Assembly (NCBI GenBank): GCA_964229355.1
Contig: CAXRDE010000005.1
Coordinates: forward strand, 124,001 to 188,000
Direction: 5' to 3'
Source of the DNA: CAXRDE01 sp964229355
GTDB lineage: Bacteria > Cyanobacteriota > Sericytochromatia > UBA7694
DNA: 64,000 nt
The notes beneath the pieces were generated by a model that was given only the letters and a program-made list of their open reading frames with translations, searched no databases and was not told where the DNA came from. This document shows positions 33,382 through 41,923 of this stretch, one piece after another (position 1 is the stretch's first letter; each line of letters starts with the position of its first letter). The translations under genes and the position numbers were made by a program.

Positions 33382-33552
33382 ATGGCCAGCCACTTTGACC
33401 GTGTCATTCAAGAGTTTCATGAAAAACGCTTAGACAAAGAAATTTACGCGCAACGGGTGCGCTACGAACGTATGCAAGAGCTCAAAGAACTCGCCGCCAG
33501 TGCAGATCAAGAAACGCGCAAACGCCGGGTTCGCCGCTACAACACCTATTAG
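33382..33552 (+). CDS. Small basic protein of unknown function (56 residues)
   Basis: ATG 33382 to TAG 33550-33552 encodes 56 residues. An AAGG ribosome site lies about 8 bases upstream (AGAAGGTATGCT-ATG). The composition is highly charged: a helical N-terminus (ASHFDRVIQEFHEKRLD) and an Arg-rich end (ETRKRRVRRYNTY). The pattern of charged residues fits a single long helix. The next gene (AMMECR1) starts at the very next base after its stop, so the two are translationally linked. I do not recognise a family. Codon usage resembles the neighbours, which supports it as a real gene. Confidence 0.65.
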   Translation: MASHFDRVIQEFHEKRLDKEIYAQRVRYERMQELKELAASADQETRKRRVRRYNTY

Positions 33553-34080
33553 ATGATAACCAGCCTTCCTCAACTGGCCCGCGAAAGTTTAGCCACCTAT
33601 CTTCAAACCCAACATCTTCTACAGCTTTCCCCGCAGGACTGCAGCCCCGCACTGGCCAGTTTTTTTACCACGTCAGCGGGAGCCTTTGTCACCCTAAAAA
33701 CGGGGGGACACCTACGCGGTTGTATCGGAACGATCACCCCCACACAGCCCCAGGTGATACAGGAAGTGATCATCAATGCCTGTGCAGCGGGCACCCGTGA
33801 CCCCCGATTTCCTGCCGTAAGTCCAGAGGAGTTAGACCGTTTAAGCTATAGCGTCTCCGTTATGCATCCTCCTGAAGCGATTACAGACGTCACCCAGCTC
33901 GATCCTCAGCGTTATGGTGTTATTGTAAAATCCGGTCAGCGACAAGGTTTGTTACTGCCACAGTTGGACGGTATTCACCACGTCGAACAGCAAATCTTCC
34001 ATGCCCGTCAAAAGGCGGGCATTCCACCCAATGCTCCCCTTGCATTATCACGCTTTCAAGTGGACTTTTATGAGGAATGA
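33553..34080 (+). CDS. AMMECR1 domain protein
   Basis: A 175-residue single-domain protein. The AMMECR1 pattern is clear: GAFVTLKTGGHLRGCIGTI (the LRGCIG motif near residue 55), then ACAAGTRDPRFPAVSPEELDRL and YGVIVKSGQRQGLLLPQLDGI. The domain is found in all three domains of life and is often near radical SAM or MEMO proteins; its biochemical role is unresolved. No MEMO or radical SAM gene is next to it here. It follows the 56-residue gene with no gap. Confidence 0.92.
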   Translation: MITSLPQLARESLATYLQTQHLLQLSPQDCSPALASFFTTSAGAFVTLKTGGHLRGCIGTITPTQPQVIQEVIINACAAGTRDPRFPAVSPEELDRLSYSVSVMHPPEAITDVTQLDPQRYGVIVKSGQRQGLLLPQLDGIHHVEQQIFHARQKAGIPPNAPLALSRFQVDFYEE

Positions 34081-34105
34081 CCAGCCTGAATTCCTGTGAT
34101 ATAAT
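34077..34105 (+). promoter_or_regulatory. Promoter of the fliH-fliI unit
   Basis: A consensus -10 TATAAT at 34100-34105, with an extended TGA in front, and a -35-like ATGACC at 34077-34082, spacer 17. The -35 box sits over the AMMECR1 stop codon. It looks like a housekeeping sigma-70 site, not a flagellar sigma-28 or sigma-54 site. Confidence 0.65.
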
Positions 34106-34145
34106 GAAAAAACACGCTATTACCACCCGAAATTAGAGGTTACCC

Positions 34146-35879
34146 ATGGGACTCCTGAAAGCGGCGGACGCCGAATATTTATTACTTGATGATGAACTGC
34201 CTACGCAAAGTATGGCCTTGCGAAGCCAGGAAGATGGCCCCCCAGAGTACGAAATGTCGGGTCCTATCATCATTGGCGGTTCAGGCGTCCTTGAGCTCGA
34301 AGACCTTGACCTCAGTCAGTACACCAGCGATGACGGCGTTTTTTTTACGGCCGCCACCACAGAGATCACCTTTGGTGAAGCCGTTACCATTGGTGGCAGT
34401 CGCACCGCGGTAGAAGAGCCCGAAGAATATACATCCTACGACAGCTTCGCCAACGAAGAAGACGAATACGGGGCCTTGCCTGATTACGGGACCGAGTACG
34501 ATTTACCCCTGGAGGAGGAGTTTGTCGACGAGGATCCCAACCAGGAACCCGCTGCCATCAAAGACTTCTCTAAACTTTCAAGCATCGGTAATGAAGACGA
34601 CGAGCAGGGCGCTGCTGCCTGGGCCGATAGCCAACGCACGAGCATGATGACCCGTCTGGACGACAAAGTTCGCCAGATGATGAACGAACAGGGCAGCGTT
34701 TTCAAACAACAATCGAAGGAACAGCTCTCTTTCGTCTCTGCCGAAGAGAAAAACCGCCTCGTCTCTGAGGCCATGGAGACGCTCCGCCACAATCCCCAGG
34801 CCGAGTCTCTGGATTTTGAAAAAATCTTTCAGGATATTGCGGACTACATTGAAAATCTGGCCTGGCATCACACTGAAAAAATCCATGAAGACATGGAAGC
34901 TGAACGGGCACAAAGCTTAGCCACCATTGAAGAATACGTCGAAAACTCCATCAACGAACAACGCGAACAAATGATGATGGAAGCCCAGGAGTACATCTCG
35001 AAAACCGTTCAGGAGTACAAACAGTCCCTCACCGAAGACAACGAATATATTAAGGCCGCCAACCAAATCATTGCAGACCGCGAAAATATTCTTAACGAAG
35101 CTTACGAAAAATCCTTGCTCATGGTACAAGAGGCCGAAACCGAGCACGGACGCATCATGGAAGACGCCCTGATGCAACAGCAACAGGCAGAGCAGACCCT
35201 TCAGGAGGCAGAAGCCCAGGTGGAGCTTATGGCCCAGGAAGCCCAGGCCGAAGCGGAACGTATTCTCTCTGAAGCCAATATGGAAGCCGCCCGCATTATT
35301 GAAGCCGCCGAACAATCTCACCAGGAGATTGTGGAAGCTGCCACTCAGGATGGTTTCAACGTGGGTTACCAGGAGGGCCGCGAAGAGGCCATCAAAGAAA
35401 ATGCCCAGTTGCTCATGGAGACCACCAACGCTCTCAACAAGCTCCACGCTGCGTTCCCTGTAGCGGTCAAACAAAATGAAGACAAGCTGATCAAATTGGC
35501 CCTCGAAATCTCTCGCGAAGTCATTCAAGACGAACTGGCCATGAAGCCCGAAATCGTTCTCAAAAACGTGGAGCGCGCCATTGGCAAGGTGTCAGACCTC
35601 GAGAAAGTCTTAATCAAGGTCAACCCGCTGGATCTGGATATGATTCTGCCCAAACAAGAGTACTTCAAAAAGTTGCTGCCTGACGTTCAAGACTTTGTTA
35701 TCACCGGTCACTACTCCATTGAGCGGGGCGGTTGTACCATTGAAACCAACTCGGGCACCATTGATGCCCAGGTCAACACGCAGCTGGCGGTTGTGGAAGA
35801 GGTCTTCCAACAGATTCGCGCCGAGTATGACTTTGACGATGACGATGACGATGACATGAATGAAGAGGATGAAATCTAA
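34146..35879 (+). CDS. fliH: Very large FliH-type flagellar/type III export ATPase regulator
   Basis: A 577-residue acidic protein, more than twice the usual FliH length of ~230. Residues ~1-150 are very acidic and Gly/Tyr-rich with no known fold. Residues ~150-400 are coiled coil, including many Glu/Gln/Ala heptads (EAEAQVELMAQEAQAEAERIL). Residues ~400-560 match the FliH/YscL C-domain (LALEISREVIQDE..., LIKVNPLDLDMI, and ITGHYSIERGGCTIETNSGTIDAQ). It ends in an acidic Asp tract. FliH binds FliI and docks it at the export gate. It abuts fliI with no gap. The long N-terminal extension is the unusual part. Confidence 0.85.
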   Translation: MGLLKAADAEYLLLDDELPTQSMALRSQEDGPPEYEMSGPIIIGGSGVLELEDLDLSQYTSDDGVFFTAATTEITFGEAVTIGGSRTAVEEPEEYTSYDSFANEEDEYGALPDYGTEYDLPLEEEFVDEDPNQEPAAIKDFSKLSSIGNEDDEQGAAAWADSQRTSMMTRLDDKVRQMMNEQGSVFKQQSKEQLSFVSAEEKNRLVSEAMETLRHNPQAESLDFEKIFQDIADYIENLAWHHTEKIHEDMEAERAQSLATIEEYVENSINEQREQMMMEAQEYISKTVQEYKQSLTEDNEYIKAANQIIADRENILNEAYEKSLLMVQEAETEHGRIMEDALMQQQQAEQTLQEAEAQVELMAQEAQAEAERILSEANMEAARIIEAAEQSHQEIVEAATQDGFNVGYQEGREEAIKENAQLLMETTNALNKLHAAFPVAVKQNEDKLIKLALEISREVIQDELAMKPEIVLKNVERAIGKVSDLEKVLIKVNPLDLDMILPKQEYFKKLLPDVQDFVITGHYSIERGGCTIETNSGTIDAQVNTQLAVVEEVFQQIRAEYDFDDDDDDDMNEEDEI

Positions 35880-37262
35880 GTGGGAAACTTAGCTTACGCA
35901 CAGGGCGTTGACGAATCTTACGAGCATTATTTTGACTACCAAAACTACCAGGTCGTCCTCAATAACACCAATCTGATTCGCGCCAAAGGCTCTGTGGTTC
36001 AGGTGGTCGGTCTGGTGCTTGAGGCACTGCTTCAGGGCGTCGAGATCGGTGAACTGTGTTTTATTCGTTCTGCAGACCGCAAACGCACCTATCCGTGCGA
36101 AGTGGTGGGCTTTCGTGCCCGCCGCGTTCTCCTCATGCCGCTGGCAAACCTTGAAGGAATTGGTGCCGGTGCAGAAGTTATTGCCACCGGTAAACAGGTC
36201 TCCGTCAAGTGCGGCCCCGGCCTGCTGGGCCGTGTACTGGATGGTCTGGGGAACCCTATCGACGGGAAAGGCCCCATTGTCGCTGAAAAATACTACCCCT
36301 TGCGAGCCCCTGCGCCCAACCCCATGAAACGGAAACGGATCGATACCGTTATGCCCACCGGGGTACGTGTGATTGACGGAATGCTCACCTTTGGCGCAGG
36401 CCAACGGGTCGGCATGTTCGCCGGTTCAGGGGTTGGTAAATCGACGCTGTTGGGTGCCATTGCCCGAAACGCCAAAGCGGATATCGCTGTGGTCTGTAAC
36501 GTGGGGGAACGGGGCCGGGAAGTTCTGGAATTTATTGAAGATAACTTAGGTGAAGAAGGCATGGCACGGGCCGTGGTTATTTCAGCTACCTCTGATACCT
36601 CTTCGTTGGAACGGGTAAAAGCCGCCTATACCGCCACAGCAGTCTGCGAGTACTTCCGAGATCAAGGCAAAAACGTCTTCTTAATGATGGACTCTGTAAC
36701 CCGATTTGCCATGGCACAGCGGGAGATCGGGTTGGCCATCGGTGAACCCCCTGCTACCAAAGGGTACACCCCTTCGGTATTTGCCCTGTTGCCTGAGCTT
36801 TTAGAACGCACCGGGATGGGAGAAACGGGTTCAATTACGGCCCTTTACACCGTACTGGTGGAAGGGGGTGATATGGACGAGCCTGTTGCTGACGCAGTTC
36901 GAGGTATCTTAGATGGCCACATTGTAATGAGTCGTAAAATTGCCTCAGACAACATTTACCCCGCCATTGACATTCTTCCCAGCGTTAGCCGTCTCTTCAA
37001 CGCCCTCACCACCCCTGAACATCAGGCTGCGGCTTCAGAAGTACGCAATATTCTGTCCACTTATGAAAGCGCGGTGGACCTGATTAACATCGGGGCTTAT
37101 GTACGCGGTAGTAACGCCGATATTGACCATGCCATCTCGATGATTGACCAGATCAAGAGCTTCCGCAAACAGGGCGTTAACGATCCGACCCCCTTCCAGG
37201 ATACCGTCAACGCCGTCAAGCAGCTAGGAACCAAAACCGCCAGTTGGGCGAACCTCGCTTAA
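35880..37262 (+). CDS. fliI: FliI-type flagellar/type III secretion ATPase
   Basis: A 460-residue hexameric export ATPase. The Walker A motif AGSGVGKST is at 181-189, the Walker B segment is VFLMMDSVTRFA near 262, and GERGREV and RALTTPEHQAAA-type segments also match. The ATPase unfolds and delivers export substrates at the cytoplasmic gate. The start is GTG 35880, directly after the fliH stop and in the same frame; no earlier start exists because of that stop. No fliJ or other flagellar gene follows, which is unusual because fliI is usually in a larger flagellar cluster. A non-flagellar type III ATPase is possible but less likely. Confidence 0.93.
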   Translation: MGNLAYAQGVDESYEHYFDYQNYQVVLNNTNLIRAKGSVVQVVGLVLEALLQGVEIGELCFIRSADRKRTYPCEVVGFRARRVLLMPLANLEGIGAGAEVIATGKQVSVKCGPGLLGRVLDGLGNPIDGKGPIVAEKYYPLRAPAPNPMKRKRIDTVMPTGVRVIDGMLTFGAGQRVGMFAGSGVGKSTLLGAIARNAKADIAVVCNVGERGREVLEFIEDNLGEEGMARAVVISATSDTSSLERVKAAYTATAVCEYFRDQGKNVFLMMDSVTRFAMAQREIGLAIGEPPATKGYTPSVFALLPELLERTGMGETGSITALYTVLVEGGDMDEPVADAVRGILDGHIVMSRKIASDNIYPAIDILPSVSRLFNALTTPEHQAAASEVRNILSTYESAVDLINIGAYVRGSNADIDHAISMIDQIKSFRKQGVNDPTPFQDTVNAVKQLGTKTASWANLA

Positions 37263-37301
37263 TGTCCGTATCTATTTTCTACGTGAGCCGCTGCTAAGGC
37301 A

Positions 37302-38726
37302 ATGGCTGGTGGTGGTGGACTGGGAACAGAAAACTTACTGCTCGCCACAGGTGTGGTCAGCACCTGCATTTTTATGGTGGCTGCCTTTGCCAGCTCCGAA
37401 GCCTCTATTTTGGCGGCCAATCGCCTGAGAATTCAACAGCTGGCGGATCGGGGCGATAAACAAGCCCAGGCCTTTTGCGAGCTGCGAGACAACGAAGACA
37501 AAATGTTTGCCACCATTTTGGCTGTGGAAAACATGTTTATTATTTTCGCGGCTTCTTTTGGGGTTTCTTCGGCAGAGCGTATCTTGGGTAAGGATCACCA
37601 CATTATGCTGGGATCCATCACTTTGCTCACCTTAACACTCATTCCCTTTTTACTGGAATTTTTGATTGTATTGTTTGGTGAGATTACACCCAAAACCTAC
37701 GCAGCTCGCCACGCAACGCGCATGGCTTTACTGATCTCTCGCCCCCTGAATCTCATTGTCAAAATCCTTTATCCGCTCATCCGCTTTACCTTTGTCATTC
37801 CCTCGCGCCTGCTCATTCAAGGACTGGATCGCATTTTTGGCCACAACGAACACGGCCCCAGCATTACCGAAGAAGAATTGCTTTTAATGATTGACCGCAG
37901 CAGTCAAGAAGGCATTCTGGATGATGACGAACACAATTTGCTGCGCAATGTGTTCGAGTTTGGGGACACCCGTGTTTCTGAGGTCATGACCAGTCGTACC
38001 CATATTGAGGCTTTTGATCTCAACGAAAGCGTTCAAGAGGCGCTGCCCCGCATGATGAAAAGTGGACACTCTCGCTTTCCAATTTATCGGGAGTCCATTG
38101 ATGACATTCAGGGCCTGGTGCATCTCAAGGAATTAATCCGTCTGCACTACAATGGAAAAATCCAACCGGATATGCGCCTGTCCCAATTTGTACGGCCCAC
38201 CTTGTTTATTCCTGAAAACAAACGCATTATCCAATTGCTCGAAATGATGCAAAAGCACCGCTTACGCACCGTCATTGTAGCCGATGAATATGGCGGCACG
38301 GAGGGGTTAATCACCTTTAATGACCTGATGCGCGAGGTCTTTGATGATGTCAAAGCCATCAACCCCGATAACTTAGACATTCAAAAAATAGGCCCCGACA
38401 GTTTTTTAATTCAGGCCCAGACTTCCATTTACGCCATCGAAGAAGAATTAAATTTTGTGTTTCCCGAAGGCAAGTACCAAACCCTGGCGGGTTTTGTCCT
38501 GGAGCAGTTGGGGCACATTCCCCAGGTGGGAGAAGGTTTTCAATATGGTAACTGGCTGCTTACCGTCAATGCTGTAAGCGGTCCTAAAATCGAACGGATT
38601 GAGCTCAAAAAAACTGCCCAAACCACCCCCTTAAAAAATCAAAGTAACACTGACGCTTTAACAGCGCAAGAACACATTACCCGTCCGTTAAAGTCCACCA
38701 AACAATGGGGACCCGAAGCGGTCTAA
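37302..38726 (+). CDS. CNNM/CorC-type membrane protein with CBS domains
   Basis: A 474-residue protein. Residues ~5-185 are a DUF21 (CNNM) transmembrane domain with a FASSEASILAANRLR motif and a long cytoplasmic loop. Two CBS domains follow at ~215-340 (VMTSRTHIEAFD...GHSRFPIYRESIDDIQGLVHLK and RTVIVADEYGGTEGLITFNDLM). A CorC/HlyC C-terminal transporter-associated domain ends near 440. Family members are linked to magnesium or cobalt efflux and were once called haemolysins. The start is ATG 37302, with AAGG close upstream. It is 39 bases after fliI and may be part of the same transcript, but without an obvious functional link. Confidence 0.9.
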   Translation: MAGGGGLGTENLLLATGVVSTCIFMVAAFASSEASILAANRLRIQQLADRGDKQAQAFCELRDNEDKMFATILAVENMFIIFAASFGVSSAERILGKDHHIMLGSITLLTLTLIPFLLEFLIVLFGEITPKTYAARHATRMALLISRPLNLIVKILYPLIRFTFVIPSRLLIQGLDRIFGHNEHGPSITEEELLLMIDRSSQEGILDDDEHNLLRNVFEFGDTRVSEVMTSRTHIEAFDLNESVQEALPRMMKSGHSRFPIYRESIDDIQGLVHLKELIRLHYNGKIQPDMRLSQFVRPTLFIPENKRIIQLLEMMQKHRLRTVIVADEYGGTEGLITFNDLMREVFDDVKAINPDNLDIQKIGPDSFLIQAQTSIYAIEEELNFVFPEGKYQTLAGFVLEQLGHIPQVGEGFQYGNWLLTVNAVSGPKIERIELKKTAQTTPLKNQSNTDALTAQEHITRPLKSTKQWGPEAV

Positions 38727-38742
38727 ACAGAAAGAGGAAACC

Positions 38743-39906
38743 ATGTACACTTATTTAGTGCTGGGTGCCGGCATTCAAGGCACCACCATCGCTTACGATA
38801 TGGCCCGCTTTGGCGATGCCAGCGTAGTGCATTTAAAAGATGCCGTGGGCACGCAGGCTGAAGCATCGGCAGCTCACATTAACCAACTTCTCACGCAGGA
38901 AGGTCTAAACCCCTGTGTGCAAGCCGGAGAGATCGATGTCACCGACACCGTTGCCTTAAAAGCAGCCATGCAGGACGTCAATAGCTGCCTGAGCGCAGTC
39001 CCTTACCGCTTTAATCCGGTCATTGCAGCTTGTGCGGTAGAAACCCAAACCCATTTTAACGATCTCGGCGGTAACACCGCCCTTGTTCAAGAGGAACTCG
39101 CCCTCCACGATCAGGCCCTGGCAGCAGGTGTTTCACTGATTCCCGACTGCGGTCTGGCCCCTGGTCTGGGCAACACCCTGGCCGCTTACGGCATTCAACA
39201 ATTGGATCACTGCGATGAGGTTCAAATTCGCTGTGGGGGTCTCCCCCAGAACCCCCAACCCCCGCTGGACTACATGATTGTCTTTAGCATTGAGGGCCTC
39301 ACCAACGAATATTTTGGTAAGGCGGTGGTCTTACGCAACGGGCAGATTGAAGAAGTAGATACCTTTGAAGAATTAGAAACCCTGCATATCGAAGGTCTGG
39401 GCGAAGTTGAAGCCTTTACAACCTCGGGTGGCACCTCTACTTGCCCCTGGACCTATCAGGGTCAGGTCAATACCTATGAGTACAAAACCATTCGCTATAA
39501 AGGCCACCATGCCAAGTTCAAAGTGCTCAAAGATCTTGGGCTCTTAGAACTGGATGCGGTCAATGTTAAAGGTCAGCAAGTGGTGCCCCGTGATGTGTTC
39601 CACGCAGTGGCCAAGGAACGCCTCACCTTTGAAGACAAACGAGATTTGGTGGTAATTCAGGCCGTGTGCAAAGGCACCCTGAACGGCAGTCCCAAAACCG
39701 TGGGCTACACAATATTGGATTATTACGATGAAGCCACTCAGTTTAATGCCATGTCCCGCATGACGGGTTATCCCGCTTCCATTGTGGCCATTATGTCGGC
39801 CCGGGGCCAAAACGAAAAAGGTGCCGTGCCTTTGGAGCGGGCTGTGCCCGGCGATATTTTTATGGAAGAACTGGCCAAACGGGGCATTAACATTCAAGTG
39901 CTCTAA
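38743..39906 (+). CDS. Saccharopine dehydrogenase-like oxidoreductase
   Basis: A 387-residue enzyme with a Rossmann motif LGAGIQGTTIAYD at the N-terminus and the saccharopine dehydrogenase C-terminal pattern (HFNDLGGNTALVQEEL, LIPDCGLAPGLGNTLAA, MSRMTGYPASIVA). Family members act on lysine intermediates or related imino acids with NAD(P). The true substrate is not clear from sequence alone. It starts 16 bases after the CorC-like gene, with an AGAGGA ribosome site, so the two are probably cotranscribed. A large hairpin follows its stop. Confidence 0.88.
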   Translation: MYTYLVLGAGIQGTTIAYDMARFGDASVVHLKDAVGTQAEASAAHINQLLTQEGLNPCVQAGEIDVTDTVALKAAMQDVNSCLSAVPYRFNPVIAACAVETQTHFNDLGGNTALVQEELALHDQALAAGVSLIPDCGLAPGLGNTLAAYGIQQLDHCDEVQIRCGGLPQNPQPPLDYMIVFSIEGLTNEYFGKAVVLRNGQIEEVDTFEELETLHIEGLGEVEAFTTSGGTSTCPWTYQGQVNTYEYKTIRYKGHHAKFKVLKDLGLLELDAVNVKGQQVVPRDVFHAVAKERLTFEDKRDLVVIQAVCKGTLNGSPKTVGYTILDYYDEATQFNAMSRMTGYPASIVAIMSARGQNEKGAVPLERAVPGDIFMEELAKRGINIQVL

Positions 39907-39908
39907 AT

Positions 39909-39945
39909 CCTGACACCCTGGCGCTTATTTACGCCAGAAGTCAGG
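39909..39945. terminator. Bidirectional hairpin between two convergent genes
   Basis: An interrupted inverted repeat: CCTGAC (39909-39914) with GTCAGG (39940-39945), and inside it CTGGCG (39918-39923) with CGCCAG (39932-39937), around an 8-base loop. It lies between the saccharopine dehydrogenase-like gene and the end of trkH, overlapping the trkH stop region. There are no T tracts, so termination would depend on stem strength. Confidence 0.55.
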
Positions 39946-41436
39946 TACCAGCAGCACAAAGGCCGTGTAAATCTCCAGGCGACCCAGTAACATACAAAAA
40001 ATTAGCACCCACTTGGCCATCACAGGCAGGGCCTCAAAGTTGTGGCCCGGTCCCACCAGGTTTATACCTGGGCCCACATTGCTAATCGAGGTCAACACGG
40101 CCGAGATCGATGTGCCAAAATCGATACCCATGGCGGTGAGCGAAAGGGTGCCCGCCACCAGTAAAAAGCTCATAATGGTAAAGAAAGCCAGCACCGCCCG
40201 CAGGACATCCCGAGAAACGGGATACCCACCCAATTTAATGGAAATCACGGCCCGGGGGTGAATAATGGTCAGAAGCTCGCGCCAGGCATATTTAAAGAGG
40301 ATCACCAGGCGAATCAATTTGGCTCCACCGGCCGTAGAACCAGCCATGCCGCCACCGATCATCAGGGTCAATAGTAGGGTTTGTGAGAACACCGGCCAGC
40401 TTTCCCAGTTTTGACTGCTAAATCCTGTGGTGGTGGCAATACTCACAATTTGAAACAAGGCGTGACGCACCGCTTCTGACACGTGGGTATAAATCCCTTC
40501 ATGCAGCAGGTTACCGGTCATCAATCCCAGCACCACCAAAATGACCACCCCATACACTCTAAATTCCTGGTCAGACCAAATTTCACGTAGCTTACCCTGA
40601 AACAGCTTGTAAATCAGCACAAAATTGACCCCGCCCATGAACATAAAGGCCGTGATCACGTAATCCACGTACGCACTGTGATAATCCTCTACGCTGGCAG
40701 CCATGGGAGAAAAACCGCCGGTAGAAAGGGTTGAAAAGGCATGACACAGGGCGTCAAAAGGGCTCATTTTGTAGCACAAGAGAAAAAACTCAGCCAGGGT
40801 CAACAGCACATACAGCAACCAGAGCGACTTGGCGGTATCACTAATTCGGGGGGTGAGTTTATCCACAGAAATCCCGGGGACCTCTGCCTTAAACAGCTGC
40901 ATACCGCCCACCCCCAATAAGGGCAAAATCGCAATGGAAAGCAGAATAATGCCCATGCCGCCCAGCCACTGGCTTTCACTGCGCCACATCAAAATACTTT
41001 TCGATAACCCGGGAATATCGTTGACCACACTGGCACCGGTGGTGGTCAAGCCTGACATGGCTTCAAAATAACTATTGGTAAATACTTCAAACCAGGCCCA
41101 TGGGCCTGTAGCTACAAAACTCTGTGTCAACAGGTAAGGCATTGCCGTCAAACCGGCAATCACAATCCAGGCAAAGGTCACAATAAAACAGGCTTCACGC
41201 TGACGCAAAGCCCGGGGGTTAAAGTGGGGTTTTAAGAGAAAGAAGAGTCCCAGCCCCACGGTCAGGCTGGTGGCAATGGTCGCCCCAAAGGCGATTTGCC
41301 CCTGTGTTTCGCCATACAAGAAAGCAGTCACCAGCGGCAGTAAAAGTCCAATGCTGGCACAGGCTAAAATCAAGCCCATGACATAAAACACACTGGCAAA
41401 ATGTAAACTAGAGTGTCCCCGTCGTTGCTCGTTCAC
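39925..41436 (-). CDS. trkH: TrkH-family potassium uptake channel
   Basis: A 503-residue polytopic inner-membrane protein with the repeated helix-pore-helix layout of TrkH/KtrB. The pore-loop signatures can be seen: MSGLTTTGASVV near 130, STLSTGGFSPM near 236, IVSIATTTGFSSQNW near 335 and SISNVGPGINL near 460. A Thr-Thr-Gly or Ser-Thr-Gly-Gly motif marks each selectivity filter. It imports potassium with a TrkA-type cytoplasmic partner, which is not in this window. The start is GTG 41436. It lies downstream of a terminator that closes the tRNA-Arg transcript. Confidence 0.93.
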   Translation of the reverse strand: MNEQRRGHSSLHFASVFYVMGLILACASIGLLLPLVTAFLYGETQGQIAFGATIATSLTVGLGLFFLLKPHFNPRALRQREACFIVTFAWIVIAGLTAMPYLLTQSFVATGPWAWFEVFTNSYFEAMSGLTTTGASVVNDIPGLSKSILMWRSESQWLGGMGIILLSIAILPLLGVGGMQLFKAEVPGISVDKLTPRISDTAKSLWLLYVLLTLAEFFLLCYKMSPFDALCHAFSTLSTGGFSPMAASVEDYHSAYVDYVITAFMFMGGVNFVLIYKLFQGKLREIWSDQEFRVYGVVILVVLGLMTGNLLHEGIYTHVSEAVRHALFQIVSIATTTGFSSQNWESWPVFSQTLLLTLMIGGGMAGSTAGGAKLIRLVILFKYAWRELLTIIHPRAVISIKLGGYPVSRDVLRAVLAFFTIMSFLLVAGTLSLTAMGIDFGTSISAVLTSISNVGPGINLVGPGHNFEALPVMAKWVLIFCMLLGRLEIYTAFVLLVPDFWRK

Positions 41437-41490
41437 AGCATTTGCCTTCTTTCCAGGAGTTTTGCTCCCTCACACAAAATCAACTCAAAC

Positions 41491-41520
41491 AAAAAAGCTC
41501 CCTTTCTGGGGGAGCTTTTT
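41491..41520 (-). terminator. Intrinsic terminator after tRNA-Arg
   Basis: GCTCCC (41497-41502) pairs with GGGAGC (41510-41515), flanked by A and T tracts so the whole stem-loop reads AAAAAGCTCCC...GGGAGCTTTTT on either strand. It is 8 bases past the 3' end of tRNA-Arg, and separates it from trkH. Confidence 0.85.
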
Positions 41521-41527
41521 CAAAAGG

Positions 41528-41600
41528 CGCGCCTGGCAGGAGTCGAACCTACAACCAACTGATTCGTAGTCAGCTACTCTATCCATTGAGCTACAGGCGC
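41528..41600 (-). tRNA. tRNA-Arg (anticodon ACG)
   Basis: A 73-nucleotide cloverleaf on the minus strand. The acceptor GCGCCTG pairs with CAGGCGC, the anticodon loop CTACGAA carries ACG (inosine-modified in most bacteria), the T loop is TTCGACT and the discriminator is G. CCA is not encoded. It is 8 bases downstream of tRNA-Ser. Confidence 0.96.
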
Positions 41601-41608
41601 ATCTGAAG

Positions 41609-41698
41609 CGGAGAGAGAGGGATTCGAACCCTCGGTACCGCGATAAACGATACGTCTCTTTAGCAAAGAGGTGCTTTAAGCCACTCAGCCATCTCTCC
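41609..41698 (-). tRNA. tRNA-Ser (anticodon GCT)
   Basis: A 90-nucleotide class II tRNA on the minus strand. The acceptor GGAGAGA pairs with TCTCTCC, the anticodon loop TTGCTAA carries GCT, there is a long variable arm, the T arm is GAGGG-TTCGAAT-CCCTC, and the discriminator is G. CCA is not encoded. Confidence 0.96.
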
Positions 41699-41715
41699 TT
41701 GAGATTCAATCTCAA
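41699..41715 (-). repeat. Perfect 17-base palindrome immediately 5' of tRNA-Ser
   Basis: TTGAGATT-C-AATCTCAA, two 8-base arms around one base. It fills almost the whole transcribed leader between the predicted start of transcription (~41719) and the mature tRNA-Ser 5' end at 41698. It could be an operator or a leader feature affecting 5' processing. Confidence 0.6.
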
Positions 41716-41725
41716 TGTGGATTTC

Positions 41726-41754
41726 ATTATAGCTCAGGGGCATGTGGGCCGCAA
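41726..41754 (-). promoter_or_regulatory. Promoter of the tRNA-Ser/tRNA-Arg unit
   Basis: On the minus strand, -35 TTGCGG (41754-41749), a 17-base spacer, and a consensus -10 TATAAT (41731-41726). It is well placed for the tRNA transcript. Confidence 0.8.
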
Positions 41755-41923
41755 TAGGATTCAATGCAATTTGCTATACTGTTTTTCCAACAAGAAGGAG
41801 AAGGTATTTGCTTCGCTTACTTGCACACATTGTAACCCAGGAAGAACGTGTTGTCTACACATTATAAGACACTGATGCACCAGGCTTACCCAAAAAAAAT
41901 CAAAGCTGAGACTCCCCTAAATT

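Noticed and set aside
34917..35528. 203-residue open frame on the minus strand opposite fliH
   Set aside because: Its Gly/Phe/Leu/Val-rich composition is the shadow of the Glu/Ala/Gln-rich coiled coil on the other strand. No domain is recognised.
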